The notes: generated by a model not told the origin, from the letters alone. DNA of 64,000 nt from Volvox africanus (GCA_030268105.1 BSDZ01000080.1:3969501-4033500); one strand, 5' to 3'; positions 12,078 through 25,098 are shown, counted from the first letter of the stretch. Made by a program: numbers and translations.

Positions 12078-15000
12078 TTATTGCTGGGTCCTCTGCGCCC
12101 ATTTGCCCCGGTGTATCACGCCTTGCACTTGGGCGGGGATCTGAGCACCCGCAACCTGCGGCCGTGCCTGTTGCTGCTGCGTGGTCGCCTTCGAGCCTGG
12201 TTGTTGCTTTCCATGTTGCTTAGTAGAGAGCTGCTGAGAAGCCTTCTGAGCCATCTTGCTCCTTTCCTGCATGACAACGTTGGCTATAGTGAGCACTCCT
12301 GTTTGCGAGCTCAAAAAAACGAACCATCCAGATAACTGGACGACCCACCCACCTCAGCAAGCGCCGCCGCTGCTAGCAGGCCCTGTGCGTTGAGGACAGG
12401 CGCTGCACCAATAACCGCTCCTGCACGTTTTGTAGTCCCTGATCCACCACCCGCGGGCTTGGGCGCAGAAGTTAAAACCTGATGCTGCCTCGTTGCGACG
12501 TGAGCCGCTGTAGATGCGGAACTTGGACCAGTGGCAATGGTCGTGGATCCGGCCTGGTACCCCGCATTTGCGCCACTGCCTTCACCGTCGCCGTTGCCAT
12601 TTCCTCCTCCGACTGCCGCGTATTCGCCCGTCGAATGATTGTAGGAGTACCATTGGTTAGTAGATCGATGGTAGTATAAGCCTGTGTTGGCGTCGTAATA
12701 ATAGCCACTGGCGGCATCGAACCAGTATCCGGATGCCTGATCATACACAAACCCGGCAGGCGTCTGTCCCTGTCCTTGCATCTGTTGTTCTCGTGAGCTG
12801 CTCGGCTGTTCTTCCTGGACATCCTCGGCCCCGTCGAGTGCACGCGCATCAAATGCCTTAGGCTCCCAGTTGCTATACATCGACATGGCCTGCGAAGTGC
12901 GGGGCGGCAATTGAAGGAATGCAAATTACTGAATTACCGTGCCGGGACGACTTTTACAGCATTATTTCCCCGACAGAAACACTTCTCAGGCACGTTCCGA
13001 TCGGGGAAGTAGGCGCATTAGCTAGAGCCCTGACACGCGGATATAGCCCCGAACGGCAAGAGCAAGACACTTCCCTCCATACCTGGGCTGCCTCCAAGGC
13101 CTCAGCACCCGCTGCCGTACCAGTAGGCCCGGCGCCTGTCCCGCCGAACTTATCCCGTGCGTAGCATAAGCGAAGAGGCTGCGAAGACCTGGGTAGCACA
13201 GCTCCATGAAGCAACCCCAGTGCGCGCGTAGCCTCGCCAACGCTAAACATTTCTACAAACGCCAGCCCTCGGGGTAGTCCCGTGTACTTGTCCAACACGA
13301 GCCGGACATCTTTCACTGAGACGTGGGCAAGGAATAGCGACCGCAAGTCGTCGTCACTGCAGCCAGCAAGGTAGGGAAAATATTAAAATGGCCGTGAGGA
13401 AGGTTAGGGCGTGAAGACAAGGCGCTGCATTGACAAGAAGCGTTCGCTCCATCTACACAGGCACGGGGAAAATGCACCAGGCATAGTAAAATCTCATTGC
13501 ACAGATCCCTCCCACTTCCGGCTCCGAGAGATCCTGAATTTTCTGCTTTGCGCCCACAAGGACCCTGCTTGAGCTCACGTGATATGGAGCTCTAAATTGG
13601 ACACTTTGAGAATGGGCGACGGCGCATGCGCCTCCACGGCCGCGCGTTGCGGATTGCTGGGCCGCGCGGTTGAGCATTTGTGGCACTCGATGCGCCTGCG
13701 GGTTCACCAGAGGCAACGATAGTAAATGCCCATTTAGCCACAGTAAGTCAGACCATTTTGGTACGCACCATGAAGGCGATAAGACCATGCGTAGCAGGCG
13801 CAATGGTTTCACGGAATCTTGCTTCCATAAGGTCCACAATCCCTATCCTTATAACTCTGATACAGAGGTCTTTTCATTACAAGAGGTCTGACCGTTTAAG
13901 CACTACACATTGGTAAATACACACCTTGCGAAATTGACCGCGTTGCACATGTCGCAAATCCAGTCCAGCGTGTTGGTTGCAGGCGGCGGGATAGCCGGCA
14001 TGCAATGCGCGTATTCCAGCCACAGCGTATTGCCGCCTAACTGCAGGCCATGCCTGCCAAGTAGTCAATGGGCAATTACCAGATATTTGGCACTGGGTGA
14101 AATACAGTATATATTGGTCGCGACTAAGAACGCCGGGACGCGTAGGGAGAAGGGACCAAGCCGCGGGCATATCGGCCCGACCGTGATATCGCCAAGTTAG
14201 CTTAAATGCAGGTTTGGATGTCTCTAATCATGTGCTTGGCATAGCCAAGGCAAATCTCCGAACCAACTGCCGTACCGCGCCTTCGTTTCCATTAGCACAG
14301 CCGCGTCCGATTCGCTGGCAAACTCTACAAAAGCATTTCCACGTGAGGCGCCGCTGGTTCGCGAACGGACCAGCTTCACCGAAACCAGGCCTGGAAAGCT
14401 GTCAAGCAACTGGCGCAGCTCCGACGCGTCGCGGTCTTCTGGAATGTTCTGTGTTCAGCGACAGCGGAAGTCGGAAGCGTCGATCCACATCAGGGACGCA
14501 CAGCTGCAAGCAATTCGACTTCCGGCCCCAAGGACCCCCTGCCCAAACTCTGTCCCCCCACCGAACATGTCTATTCCCCTCAGGGCGTTGCCAAGGTCAA
14601 CAGATGCATGGCGACACTTCAAATTCCTCCATTCATTTGTTATCCACAAGCCCTTGCTCTGCCGACTCCCACCCACTCGGACGTGCACGATCTTGCTCGG
14701 CTGGCCGCGGCGGCTGCGCCAGGTATCAAATGCATCATCCGCGTCCGCAGAAAGGCTCCGGCGGCCATCGGCGCTCCCGTCCACATCATCCATACGCGAT
14801 GAATATCGCCGTCGACCTGCGCAAGTGGTATAGCCAGAAGCTTCATTTCACGCGTTTCCCAGTAAGCTCGAATTGATCTCGTACATGGCGAGATTATGAT
14901 AAGGCCAACGTGAATTGGGTTCCACAAGTGTAATCATGGCTTTGGCACCAAGCTCACCATAGCCGTCGTCATCCTCACGACTATAGCGCCTGTCATACCG

Positions 15001-16251
15001 ATCACGCTCCTCCCTGCGATCCCTGTCCCGGTCATCGCGGCTCCGGTCCCTCTCACGCCGCTCATCATCACAGCCGCGTGAACGGTCATAACCAGTGCGG
15101 TCCCTTTCGTACCGGTCACGTTCGTTCTCATATCTGCTGTGGGACCGCGACCGGCTGCGCTGTCGCCGTTCACTGCTCCGGCTACGGTGGCTTGACCTGC
15201 GGTTCAAGTGGAATCAATGTACTTCAACAAGGTACTGTATACCTAAGGCAAGCTATTGCTGCGTAGAGTATCCTGTAAAGGACAGACAAAACATAGAGCG
15301 ATTGGACGGCGTGCAACATGGGCAATCCATAATCCGGCCTTCCCTCAGTTGTCAGCCCCTACCGCACCTGCCAGTCCGATGGCCATCACCTCGCCTATCC
15401 CTGTCTCTTGCCCTGTCGTACTCCCGGTCGCGGTCCTTCGGGTCATGTTCTTGCCGTCGGCTGTCCCGTTCCCGACCGGAGTCCCTCTCCAGGCTGCTGC
15501 TCCCGTGGCGGCTGCTGTAATCTCGGTCCCTATCACGGTCCCGATCACGCCGATCCCGATCCCGAAAGCTATCCTGATAGCGATCACGGCTTAGGCTTCG
15601 GCGGCAGGTTCTGCCATCCGCTTCCACTGGGCCCTCAGCGGCGTGCTGCTGTTGTGGTTGGTACGGGACCTGAAGCTGAGGAGGCGGAGGATAGTCTGGC
15701 GGCGGGAGATGCTGCGTTTGCTGATACTGAGGAACTTGTTGAGCCGGGACGCTGCCTACCTGGCCTGGTGCTGGGAGCAAGTCTGGCGGCGGGTATGACA
15801 TCACATTAAGGCCCAGTCGGCAGTGGTGGCCATGCGGCTGCGGACTTTGGTAGTTGGATAATGGTGCAGGCCCTGGCGTAGCTGCCGTAGCTTCTTGTAG
15901 TTCTCCGAAGTGCTCCGCATCCGGTCCACCTGGTTTCCAAAGCCAACAAGGTGGCCGTTAGCAAGATTATGCTGAGCCTTTTTTAGTCAGGACGGGTTCC
16001 CGGGACCATGGACGCAGGAGTACGCTGGGACGCTTTTGGTAGTGCCTTCGAGAGGCAGGCGCCCGCCCAATAGCAACCGGCAACAGAAGAAAGCCACCTT
16101 GACTGCTTCCGGTGTGATTCCAGCCATAGCTTTGCTCCCTGCAGTAACACGATTTTTCGACCATCGTTCTGAAGATGAATAGCACTGATCAAGGGGACAA
16201 CAGGGTGACACTTACTCGGGGGCTGCCATATCTCCAACGGGCGACGACCAA
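12078..16251 (-). CDS. RBM5/RBM10/SUA-like splicing factor with RS, two RRM, zinc finger and OCRE
   Basis: Domain order on the minus strand: a Pro/Gln-rich leader (about 15929-15600), an RS/RD-rich region (15600-14950), RRM1 (AMITL-NIPEDRDASELRQLL, RNP1-like RGNAFVEF, 14920-14290), a RanBP2-type zinc finger split by an intron (DWICDMCNAVNFAR at about 13930-13980, RIECHKC at about 13690), RRM2 (DVRLVLDKYTGLPRGLAFVEM, about 13346-13080), and an OCRE domain of YDQASGYWFD..YYYDANTGLYYH repeats (about 12770-12600). The last exon is Gln/Lys-rich and ends at TAA 12078-12080. RBM5, RBM10 and Arabidopsis SUA share this order and act in 3' splice-site choice in the nucleus. Unlike RBM5 and RBM10, no G-patch is seen after the OCRE domain. 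The 5' end is uncertain; a short in-phase exon lies at 16216-16251, but no initiator ATG could be fixed. Confidence 0.85.
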
Positions 16252-16509
16252 CTACAAGGAATACAATAACCGAAGGGACAGGCGTTCGGTGAGCAAAAGC
16301 ACGAGCTAAATATTTTTGTAATCATCAAATATCAGGCATTCTTACAGGGGCGCCTTCCAGCAACCACGTCAAGAGCCTGAATCGCTGTTCTGTATTCACC
16401 AAGCGAAGAAACTTAAGAATCCCCTGGTGCCTAGAAACCAATTTTGTTTGTGTTACGAAGCTTGTAAATAAAGGGCGTACACTGTGCCCTAGGTGGAGAG
16501 GGCCGGCTT
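16252..16509. promoter_or_regulatory. Short divergent intergenic region
   Basis: About 260 bases separate the OCRE gene (-) from the rhodanese-methyltransferase gene (+), so it should carry both promoters unless the OCRE gene starts further upstream. No defined element is recognisable. Placement rests on gene orientation only. Confidence 0.3.
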
Positions 16510-18300
16510 ATGATAAAAAGTCGGTCGTACCCCGTACGGTATCAGCAATTTGGGAAACGCTGCCTGACAACTTACATTATCAGTACGCAGCTATCTGGTG
16601 TTGATTTTGGGCATGAATATAGACCAAATATTTGCGTTAACGACGCGACCATGGTACCACTTGAACCTTTTCCGCTTCTAGCATTATTGCAACGCATTTA
16701 CGAAAATAACGCAATAGCCGGGCTATCCATTATTGATCTTCGAGATGCAAGCATGTTCATGGCATCAAGGCTTCGCGGCAGCTACAATGTTCCCCTCAAG
16801 TACCTTGTAACGCGGATGGTGAGTCTGAAGGTGCACGCATTCCATCTTGATATAAAATGTACAGTATGCGTTTTCCAGTACGTTTGGATCAATCCCTGAT
16901 TGTGAGTGAGGTCTTATGTAGTCGTACGCCGCAGACACACTTACCCGTGGCCAGGTTGCACCACTTCCCTCACCGGGTTCCGCCCTTTGGTTCGATCTAA
17001 TCATTCTGCCTTTACCAATCAATAGGCCAACATTTTCCGTGCCCAGTTCCTCCTGCCAGATCGAGCAACACCACTTGCGCTGGTCGTCGCAGGCCCACCG
17101 TCCAGGCAGATGGTTCGGGGTGCGACCCTGGCCGGTGGGTCGAAGGACGATATTCAACTGACGGCATTCTTGGCGACGCGTGGCTGGCAAGTAGCCTTAT
17201 GCATTGAGGCCACGGCAGAGCTGTGGCGCGTGGCCGGAGAAATTGGCGTGCTGGAGGAGGGTGGCTGCGCGCTGTCCCTGAAGCGGCGATGGCCTTTCCA
17301 GCCTAGCAAATTGCTTGTGCAGCAGATTGGGCTCATTGAGCAATTGCTTGTAAAAATGCGGATACAGCCGGCTTCGGAAGGCCAAATTGCCACGGACTGG
17401 ACCGCGCGAGGCTCTCTACCTGGCAGTGCGGACGGGGCACAGCGCGTGGAGGACATACACGAGGTAAACACCTGTCATGTACCTAACATCACCATGCGAA
17501 TGCTGGACGTAGGATGTGGGAGCGGTCGGGACCTGTCGTGGTTGGCGACACGCAGCTCAGTCGTTCGGGTGGTCAATAGGGTTGTGGACCCTATCCCTTG
17601 CGCCGACGCCAGCCATGGACGCGCAACGGACGTTAAAGTGATATGGGAGTGCGTTGGCCTCGACTCATGGCACGGCGCGCTGCAGCGGGCAGCGGAGGTG
17701 CTAGCACTGGGGGATGTGCCACCTGGGCCAGCCGGAGTTATCCTGCACCTGGTTCAGATAGGCCCAGGCACTGGTCAATTACGGCCGCTGCCACTGCCCA
17801 TAGGAACGGCAAAGGCGGATAAGCTCCAGCTCCTCCGGCGGTACCTGGCGGGCACGGAGGATCATGGACAAAGAGCATTATGTAATATTGTGGGTCCACC
17901 AAGCGACTTCGCCTCGTCACGTTGGAGCAAGGCGATAGGCAGCGGTAGGAAAGGACAGGATGCTGGCGAGGGCGGCCGGAACGAATGTGTGGATGCTTCG
18001 GCACTTGGTCGGTTTGACCTTCTTGTGTCTGTGAGGTTCCTGGAGCGTTCGTTCTTGCCAATCATGGCTAGGTTACTGAACCCAGGCGGTGTAATACTGA
18101 TTTCAACATTTGTCGACGGGCCGGGGCTGCGCGCATTTGGCAGGCCACAGGGCCGCGAGCACGTGCTTCAGCGTGACGAGCTTGCGACATGCTTCTTCGG
18201 TCCTGAGCAGGGCTTTGAAGTGCTGCGAGATGATATTGAAGCGATTTCCGATGGCCGCGAGGTCAGCATGTTTTGTGCTCTCAAACATGCCATAGTGTGA
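16510..18300 (+). CDS. Rhodanese-like domain fused to a SAM-dependent methyltransferase
   Basis: Two exons, 16510-16818 and 17026-18300 (TGA), join in phase at VTRM-ANIFRAQF and give 527 residues. The N-terminus is basic and aromatic (MIKSRSYPVRYQQFGKRC), which could be an organelle presequence. Residues about 75-190 form a rhodanese-like fold: SIIDLRDASMFMASRLRGSYNVP, then LALVVAG and FLATRGWQVALC. The loop after LALVVAG has no cysteine, so sulfur transfer is unlikely. The methyltransferase part has motif I (MLDVGCGSGRDLSWLA), a long Gly-rich insert, then LLNPGGVILISTFVDGPG and a C-terminal GFEVLRDDIEAISDGRE. Related bacterial proteins include tellurite-resistance-type methyltransferases; the substrate is unknown. 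ATG 16510 is the first in-frame ATG used here; 16651 is an alternative. Confidence 0.8.
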
Positions 18301-18755
18301 TGTCCCAGAACTTAGGAGTTTGTAATTATGCTGACTGCATAACCATGTTAGTCTCAAACGTTGACAAATGGCTTAGCTTAGGTGCATACGTCTGCGTGTT
18401 ACGGACTAGCATTGCGCGTAATGGAACATGCAGTACGATCGCTGGCGGACAGTGTGGGGACGAGTTATGTATCTCCCGCGGAGTACAAAGTTCATCTGCA
18501 GCGAGAACCCTAGTAACGGCCTATCATGGACAGCCGTTTTCCCCGTAACACAAACGTCATGTGCCCCCAGAACGTGCATGGTGTTATCTGTAATTATGTC
18601 CCAAAGGCGACCATTTGTTCAGGGATATTCGTCAACGCCGTACACATGGTCTTCAGTTCTCAATATATGCAGTGCATTAGCGCCCTTGGCCTGAAACTAA
18701 TATACATTCGTAATTTCCCTTACAGACGCTGTGCCTTGTAATGGGGCCCCCGACG
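18301..18755. other. Spacer between convergent genes
   Basis: 455 bases between the stop codons of the rhodanese-methyltransferase gene (+) and the large low-complexity gene (-). Short frames only; nothing recognised. Confidence 0.5.
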
Positions 18756-21700
18756 TCAAAGGACAATTTTGTCAAAATCTCGCAGTAGCGTGTTCACGTG
18801 AGCAAGAAGATCGTCTAACGGCGACAAGGGACCGCCAACAGCCCGCCTCGGCCCAATGCCAGTAGCCATCCGCTCCTCAGCGGTGGCTCCATTGTGCGGT
18901 ATCAACCCTGGGGCGGGAGGTATATTGCTTAAACGACGCTTTACCGGTCCGCCGGACGGAGTGCGCTCCTCCTGGGTAGGAGCCAAAGGCAACTTAACGC
19001 TGGGTTTCTTCCCCCGGGCGCTCAAGTTCGCGTTTACGGGTGGTTTAGCAATGCCACCCCTGGGAGACGTCAATGGGCTCACATGCACCTTCATAACAAC
19101 ATCTGGGCTGTTCTGGTCGCCGTAGTAGTCTGGGTTCCTGCAACCATACGAACACGCGATAAGAATTAAAAGCAACTTTGACGTCTAGCGGAGCAAAGAC
19201 GGGGTATTGCCACCCAGGATGCAAGGAGCATCCTGGATTCTTGTTCCCAGCTTCGCCTTGCAATGGCCCGCTCTCATTGCGTGCCACAGTGAGCCGGCAA
19301 GAATCCTGGCGTTTGCGGCGATGCATAAATATGTCAATAACCAAAGTGGGATCCCCCTGAGCTATCGTGTCGTGGGACACAGCGCACCTGCTGTTTGTAC
19401 GCGGCCTCACGTACGACCAGTCCACCTTCCGTGCTTGCACCTTAGCTGACCGGCGCCGAAGGAACGGCTTAGGCTGTGCCTGCTGAGTAGCTCCATCGCC
19501 ACTACCCACTTCACGATTTTCCGATTCTGGGATCCCTGCCTTAGATGCCTGATCATCTCCTTGTTTGGCTTGGAGCGCATATGCGGCAGAGACCTGAGGT
19601 GGTTGATGGTGCTGCTGCATCTGCAGCTGCCCAAAACATCTCGCACTGCTCGGCTGTGGCTGTTGCGCGGCTTGGATAGATTTTTCTATCTGATGCTCAG
19701 AAGGTTCGAGTTGCCCGCCAGGTCTGCACGCGTTAGTAAGGCAGTATATCTGACAACAGGCGACATGTGCTCTTCCAAGCCTTAAGTGCGCTCCGCAGCA
19801 TATAATTAAGTGTCTCTATGCTTCTGAGATGGTGGAAGACTTTGCTAGATGGAAACTTGTCGCAACGTTCCTACGTACTAAATCATATGCATACTCACTC
19901 TTTGCAACTGCTGACTTGAACGTTATGACGCATAATGCTCTGCCGCTTGAGACGCAGTAGCGCCATTGTTTTCGAGTCCGGCTGTCCTCCACCTTCCGTT
20001 GCGCTCGGGACACGCAGCTGGGCCTGTTCCTGAGCCAAGGATCCGCCAGCGGTGGCTGCATAATTATTTTGCCGTGTACCCGGTCCTGTATTCGCTGTCT
20101 GCCGATCTGCAAAGCTGTACTCGGACCGCCTTCGCGAGTCACCATATTGACTACATTGTTGCTGCGACAGCAGTGTTGTGATTTCCGTAGCTCCTGGCTT
20201 CCGCGGTTCCTCTGGCTTCACTGCAGGCAGCTGTCCATGTCTCTGCCACTGAGGCAGAGGAAGCTGCTGAAGAGCCCAATCGGTGCCGGAGTCACAAACC
20301 GCCGCACGAGTGGCAACATGTGATGCACAAGGACTGCCGCCAGGCGCCTTCCCAGTAGTTTCCAAACATCCGGGACCAACTTGGCTCTTGGCATCGGTCT
20401 GCCATGCCCACTTGACTTGCCCAGACTCGATCGCAAAGGACAGCCCCGAAATGCCATCCCTTAGGTTGACCTCTCCACTGACCATTGTGTCCTGGCCGCG
20501 CTCGGCATGATTTACTGACTCGGCCACGGCATCTGACAGCAGAGGCGCGCTGACCGGCGCTGCCAATGGGGACGCTGTAACGAGTTCCGGCACGACAGCA
20601 ACAGTAGTAGCGTTTATCAGTTCTGGCCGCGTAACGGCCCCTCCGAGAAGCCTGCGGCTCAAGTTTATGTGGTCGCGGGGTGCTGCGGATACGGCTGCCA
20701 TGGTACTGTGGTTGTCATACTTACATACATCTACACTTAGCTGCTCGCCGTATGGACTGCTTTGCGGCTGCATCTGGGGCATCTGGGGCGTCGCCGCTGC
20801 TCCTGAAGAGGGCTGGATTTGCTGAAGTCCGTGCTGAGACTGCCACTGTTGCTGTCGGCGGGCTTTCAGCTGCGACAGCTTCGCTGTACTTAACGCAGAA
20901 TACAGATGGCCAGGGCTCTGCAGTAAAACACAACGAAATGACTTATACTCTTTATATGAAAGCGCACTGCTGCTGCTGCTAACTACCCACCTGCAACATC
21001 TGTCGAACCTGCTAATAATGGCATTCGATAGCGCAGATACGATTGAAACCCCGGCAAGACAGGCGCACCCACCGACTCGTAGACATCATATTCAGCCGAT
21101 AATTGTATACGATTGCTGTTGAACTGTTGCCACCAAAATCAACAGTACACACCTGACCCTGCGCAAACTCTGGGTGCTCCTGATAAGCTTGTCTTCCATC
21201 CGTAATGGTTTCTTCCTGACCAGAAACCTCTCCAGCTCGTTTCCCCATGTCGTGCAGCTGCGCGCCGTCACCCGTGATGGCCTCCTCAAACGTGTCGGCA
21301 ATCTTTGATGCAATTATCCAGCCAGTGCTTGACTCGTGGGCAATTGCTGAGTTTGGACGCACCCGACTCACAGTGTCCACGAGCGTTGCTTGTGAACCTG
21401 GCCACATGGCAGAGGGCGGTGGTGCCGCCATACCAACGTCTGCTGCTGCCGCAAGAGCTGCTGCCCGCGAAAATGCAGCTAGCGGGGGAACCAGGCACTG
21501 CAGTTTTGCTCCACTAGTTCTGTTACTATTATGGACCTGGAATCCTTCCCGCAATGGCTGCGCAGCTGTGGCATCGCTTGCCGCAGAAAAGGGGGCAATG
21601 GGTCGACCGTGCGAAATCGCCCCGGGTGAAGAATCGGGGGCCGAAGATAAGCCAGTCGGTGAAGAGGAACTGCACGTGGCCAGCTGCTGTGGCTCAAAAG

Positions 21701-24700
21701 GTTGCGGAATTATCAGCTGTTCTGGCTGATGATTTTGCAGCACGGGAACCTGCTGCGGTCCCTGCGTGCGAAGCTGTCGTTGCGATATCGCTGGGGACAA
21801 TATTCCCACCGTTAACGGCTGCTGCACACTCGCAACCCCTTGCCGGGAACCACACGTTGCTGCAGCCGCTGCAGCCTGCGTCAGGGAAAGGTCCAAGTGC
21901 ACGTTGTTCGTCCCGCTAAGCACCCCTGATGTACCCATCTGCACCAGCTGGCGCTTGCTGCTGCTTGGGGCTCCACAGACCGCCAACCGAGGCCGTAAAC
22001 CTGCACCAGTCACGTCAGTTGTACTCATTTCGTTGTTTGCGCCCGCCTGGCCACGATCAGAGTCAGCGTCCGCCGCTTCATCTGATATGCGGCTGCTGCG
22101 CTGCAGGCGGCTGGCTACGTGCGGCATGGCCGGCGACGATACATATGGAGACGTATTGGGGCCAGGCAATGGGCTAGGGGGCGTGAACGGGCTGGCGGCG
22201 ACACTGGTTGACGTCCCTACGTCGAGTTTTTTATTCGGGCTGCCGTACAGCACTAGGTCACCGTCACCAGCTTGCCGGCTGACAGAAGATGCTGGCGAGG
22301 CCAAACTCGCGCTGCCACGGAAAGCCCGAAAAGGCGCGGCGACCGCAACAAAACCCTCGCACACGCGCGCGGCCGGTTGGCTGGAGGCCATATCGCGTTC
22401 ATGTGCCGCAGTGCCAGCGCCGGGCGACACACTAGGTGGCCGCCGCTCGGGCCAAGCAGGATTGCTGACTTTGAGAAGTCCCATCGGTCCGGGGACTGCC
22501 GAATGCCATTGCGCATGTGACTGCTCGCTCCCAGGCAATGGTCCAATATCCTGATACCCGCTCAGCACTGTACAGTCGTCTGCGGTGATCCGTCTGCTGC
22601 CACCATCGATGGTGTTGCGCCTGCTGCCGCCATCCTGGGTGCTCACGCAGCGCCTGAACTCACCATCCAATGTATTACGTCGATTGCTCTTATCAATAGA
22701 CACACTTGGCTTGGGTAAAAGGCTATAGAGCACAGGCTGCTGCGCAGGTGCCACCGGTCCGGCCATCAGAGCTGAACAAATAAAGGAGTCGCGCAGCCCG
22801 GGTGCGAAAAGGCCCCCGGCATCTGCTGAAACCTCAATAGTCTTCCTGAGTTCGTCCAGTCGGTCAACCTCAATGCTAGCATTTACGGGTGCAACGGAGC
22901 ACTTTGCTTGTATTTGCGTGTGGGCAGCATCACGCGGTGGCAGCGCCGCCGACGTCACTGCTCCCGCAAAGCTGCTGACCCCCACGCTGGAACACCCCCC
23001 GCTTCTTATGCTGAAGTCGATGCCCCTCGCTTCCAAGGGTGCTGCCACAGGTGAAGCCGTGAGAGGCCCCGGGCCCATAACCATATGATGGCCTGGCGCT
23101 TGCTGAGCCAAGCGCGCCAACGGTGAGCCTGACTGTTCATGTGCAGCTTGTTCGCGTAACCCCACAGCCATGGCAGCGCCAAGGGCAACGTCCAGATCCA
23201 TGCCATCCGTTTTCGCAAGGGCAGCAAGAACATCATCTGGTACTTCGAGGCTATCGACGTCAATGCTGGCTGCTGTGCTGCTGCGTCTCCGTGCAAAACG
23301 TGGGGTAGCTAGAAGTGCTCGCAGCGCCTCCTCCGTCTCCAGGCTCGCGACTACTAACGGAGCCCGACCCTCCGTGCAGGACTGCAGCCGCGAGCCTGAA
23401 CCCGCAGCTGCGGAATATAGCTGAAGCGTTGCTTGCGGCTTACTGCTGTCACCAGGCTGCAGCATGCACTGAGTAGATCCTGTCAACACACCACACAACT
23501 CCTCCGTGTGCACAGCTCCATCGGCACTAGTGTGCACGGGGCCCCCAGGTTGCGCACCGTCGTCCTCCTCACTGTCGATGCCGTCAAAGGGCTTACCCGG
23601 CAAAGCGAAGGCGTAGGGCGAAATATTCTCCGATGCCATTTCCTCATCTTTTAATCCGACGCCAGGGGCGCACCCTGCACTTAGAGGCGAATAGCCGCTT
23701 CCAGTTGATGAAGACGGTGCAGCTCCCAGGAGAACAGACAGGCCTGACATTGGACTGGGCCTCACAACTGCCACACAGGAATCATGCCATGCGCCCTGAA
23801 AAATGCTGCTGGCGGACGCAGTCAGCGGGCAATCGCCGTCACGGCTATCCGGTGTAGTATAAACGGCACTAACGACGCCACTTGCATCATAAACCGCGTA
23901 AGGGCCTGATGGAGAAGTGCGTGCTGAACTGGCGGAGCCTAGCTGAGAAGCTACAGACCGCAATGCCGCCCTCGGCTGCGTTCCAAGCGTATCTGGCTGG
24001 GGTCTGGAGGAAGCTTGCGATGGGGTCATGGACTGCGTGATTGACATGGATTCCGACTCTGACAGACTCTCAGTGCTCTCTTGGACTGCTGCTGCGCGTG
24101 TTTGGGTTTGTTCTAAAACATAAAGCTCAGCGGACATCTGGGGCTGCTCATAAAATCGAGCTGAGGCGCGTGCTTTTGATGCTGCGGCCCCCTTCCCTGC
24201 AGGTGCATGCACGGATATGCACCGAATCGTCAATGAATACGAAAATCTGGTTCATGCTGCGAAAACCTTCAGATAGGCATTACTGTGCAGAGTCAAGATT
24301 TTGGACCACAAAGAGTCACCCCAGAATTTTGCAATAGTTCATAAGCGCACTCGGTCACACAGGCCGCCAGTTTCGCTAGGCTGCGGTGGGATAACGGTGT
24401 CGATCATGCGCAGCCAGCGTCTTTTGAGTATCCAGCACTCTACCTTCATGACCTTAGCCACACCTGGCAGGCTCTGAACGCTCGCCGGGAAAACATTTAC
24501 TTGTGGATCTGCCGTCGGGTTATCCACAAAGTGCAGGGAGCGGCGTGCGACGCCCTGGCTCGCACTTGACGACCGAACCGCACCACAACCATCTCTGGGT
24601 GAGCCCTCCTGTCGTCGATCCCCATGACAATCCAAACCGCCTACGCGAGCCTGGTATTCGTGTGGTAACCCGCCCTGCGGTGTTTAGGCGCACTTTGACG

Positions 24701-25098
24701 AGGCAGTAGCTGATACACCCATCAGGGATAAGCATTACGGATACATCTAGGTGTTTGAAAACGTAGCCTGCAACTTACCGGCTGCTGAGAACCACCTTGC
24801 GACTCAGAGCTCCACCGCTTAACAAGTTGCCCAGAGTGTTCCTGGCTGCGCAGCTTCCCCAGACGATCCTGGCGACTTGCGTAGAACTGCAATAGTCGCA
24901 GGCGCCCAACAGTTTCACTACAATTGGGCGGGCCAGACCTTCGCGCCGGACAACTTGGCTGTCCGAGGCCCGCACCTTGTGATGCTGGGCCTGAATCTCA
25001 TCCAGTTGCCTTCCCATGACCTCCAGGTACGACTGCATGTCTAAGGTGCACAGTTTGGCTCCTCCACCAGATAACCGAGGCACCAGCTGCGTCGACAT
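18756..25098 (-). CDS. Very large low-complexity Ser/Ala/Gln-rich protein, unknown function
   Basis: The 3' part is secure: exons 21069-24196, 20917-19899, 19723-19388 and 19137-18756 (TGA) join in phase and encode about 1,620 residues. The largest exon alone gives 1,042 codons without a stop. Composition is dominated by Ser, Ala, Pro, Gln and Gly with many SP sites, and short repeats such as RRNTLDGEF / RRNTIDGGS / RRITADD near 22560-22690 (phosphosite-like). The C-terminal region has a basic block (KPFLRRRSAKVQARKVDWSYVRPRT) before RNPDYYGDQ. No enzyme domain is seen, so a scaffold or regulatory protein is likely. Upstream, 24350-25098 holds exons that can be read in compatible phases (ATG 25098: MSTQLVPRLSGGGAK..SYLEVMGRQLDEIQAQH); including them is an inference and their internal splicing is unclear. 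Confidence 0.6.

Noticed and set aside
15000..15600. Simple repeats of CGG/GAC type in both strands
   Set aside because: They are explained by the RS/RD-dipeptide coding region of the splicing factor rather than by a separate repeat element.
21766..22554. Plus-strand frame of 262 codons
   Set aside because: Antisense to the 3.1 kb exon of the large low-complexity gene; GC-biased codons keep the opposite frame open.
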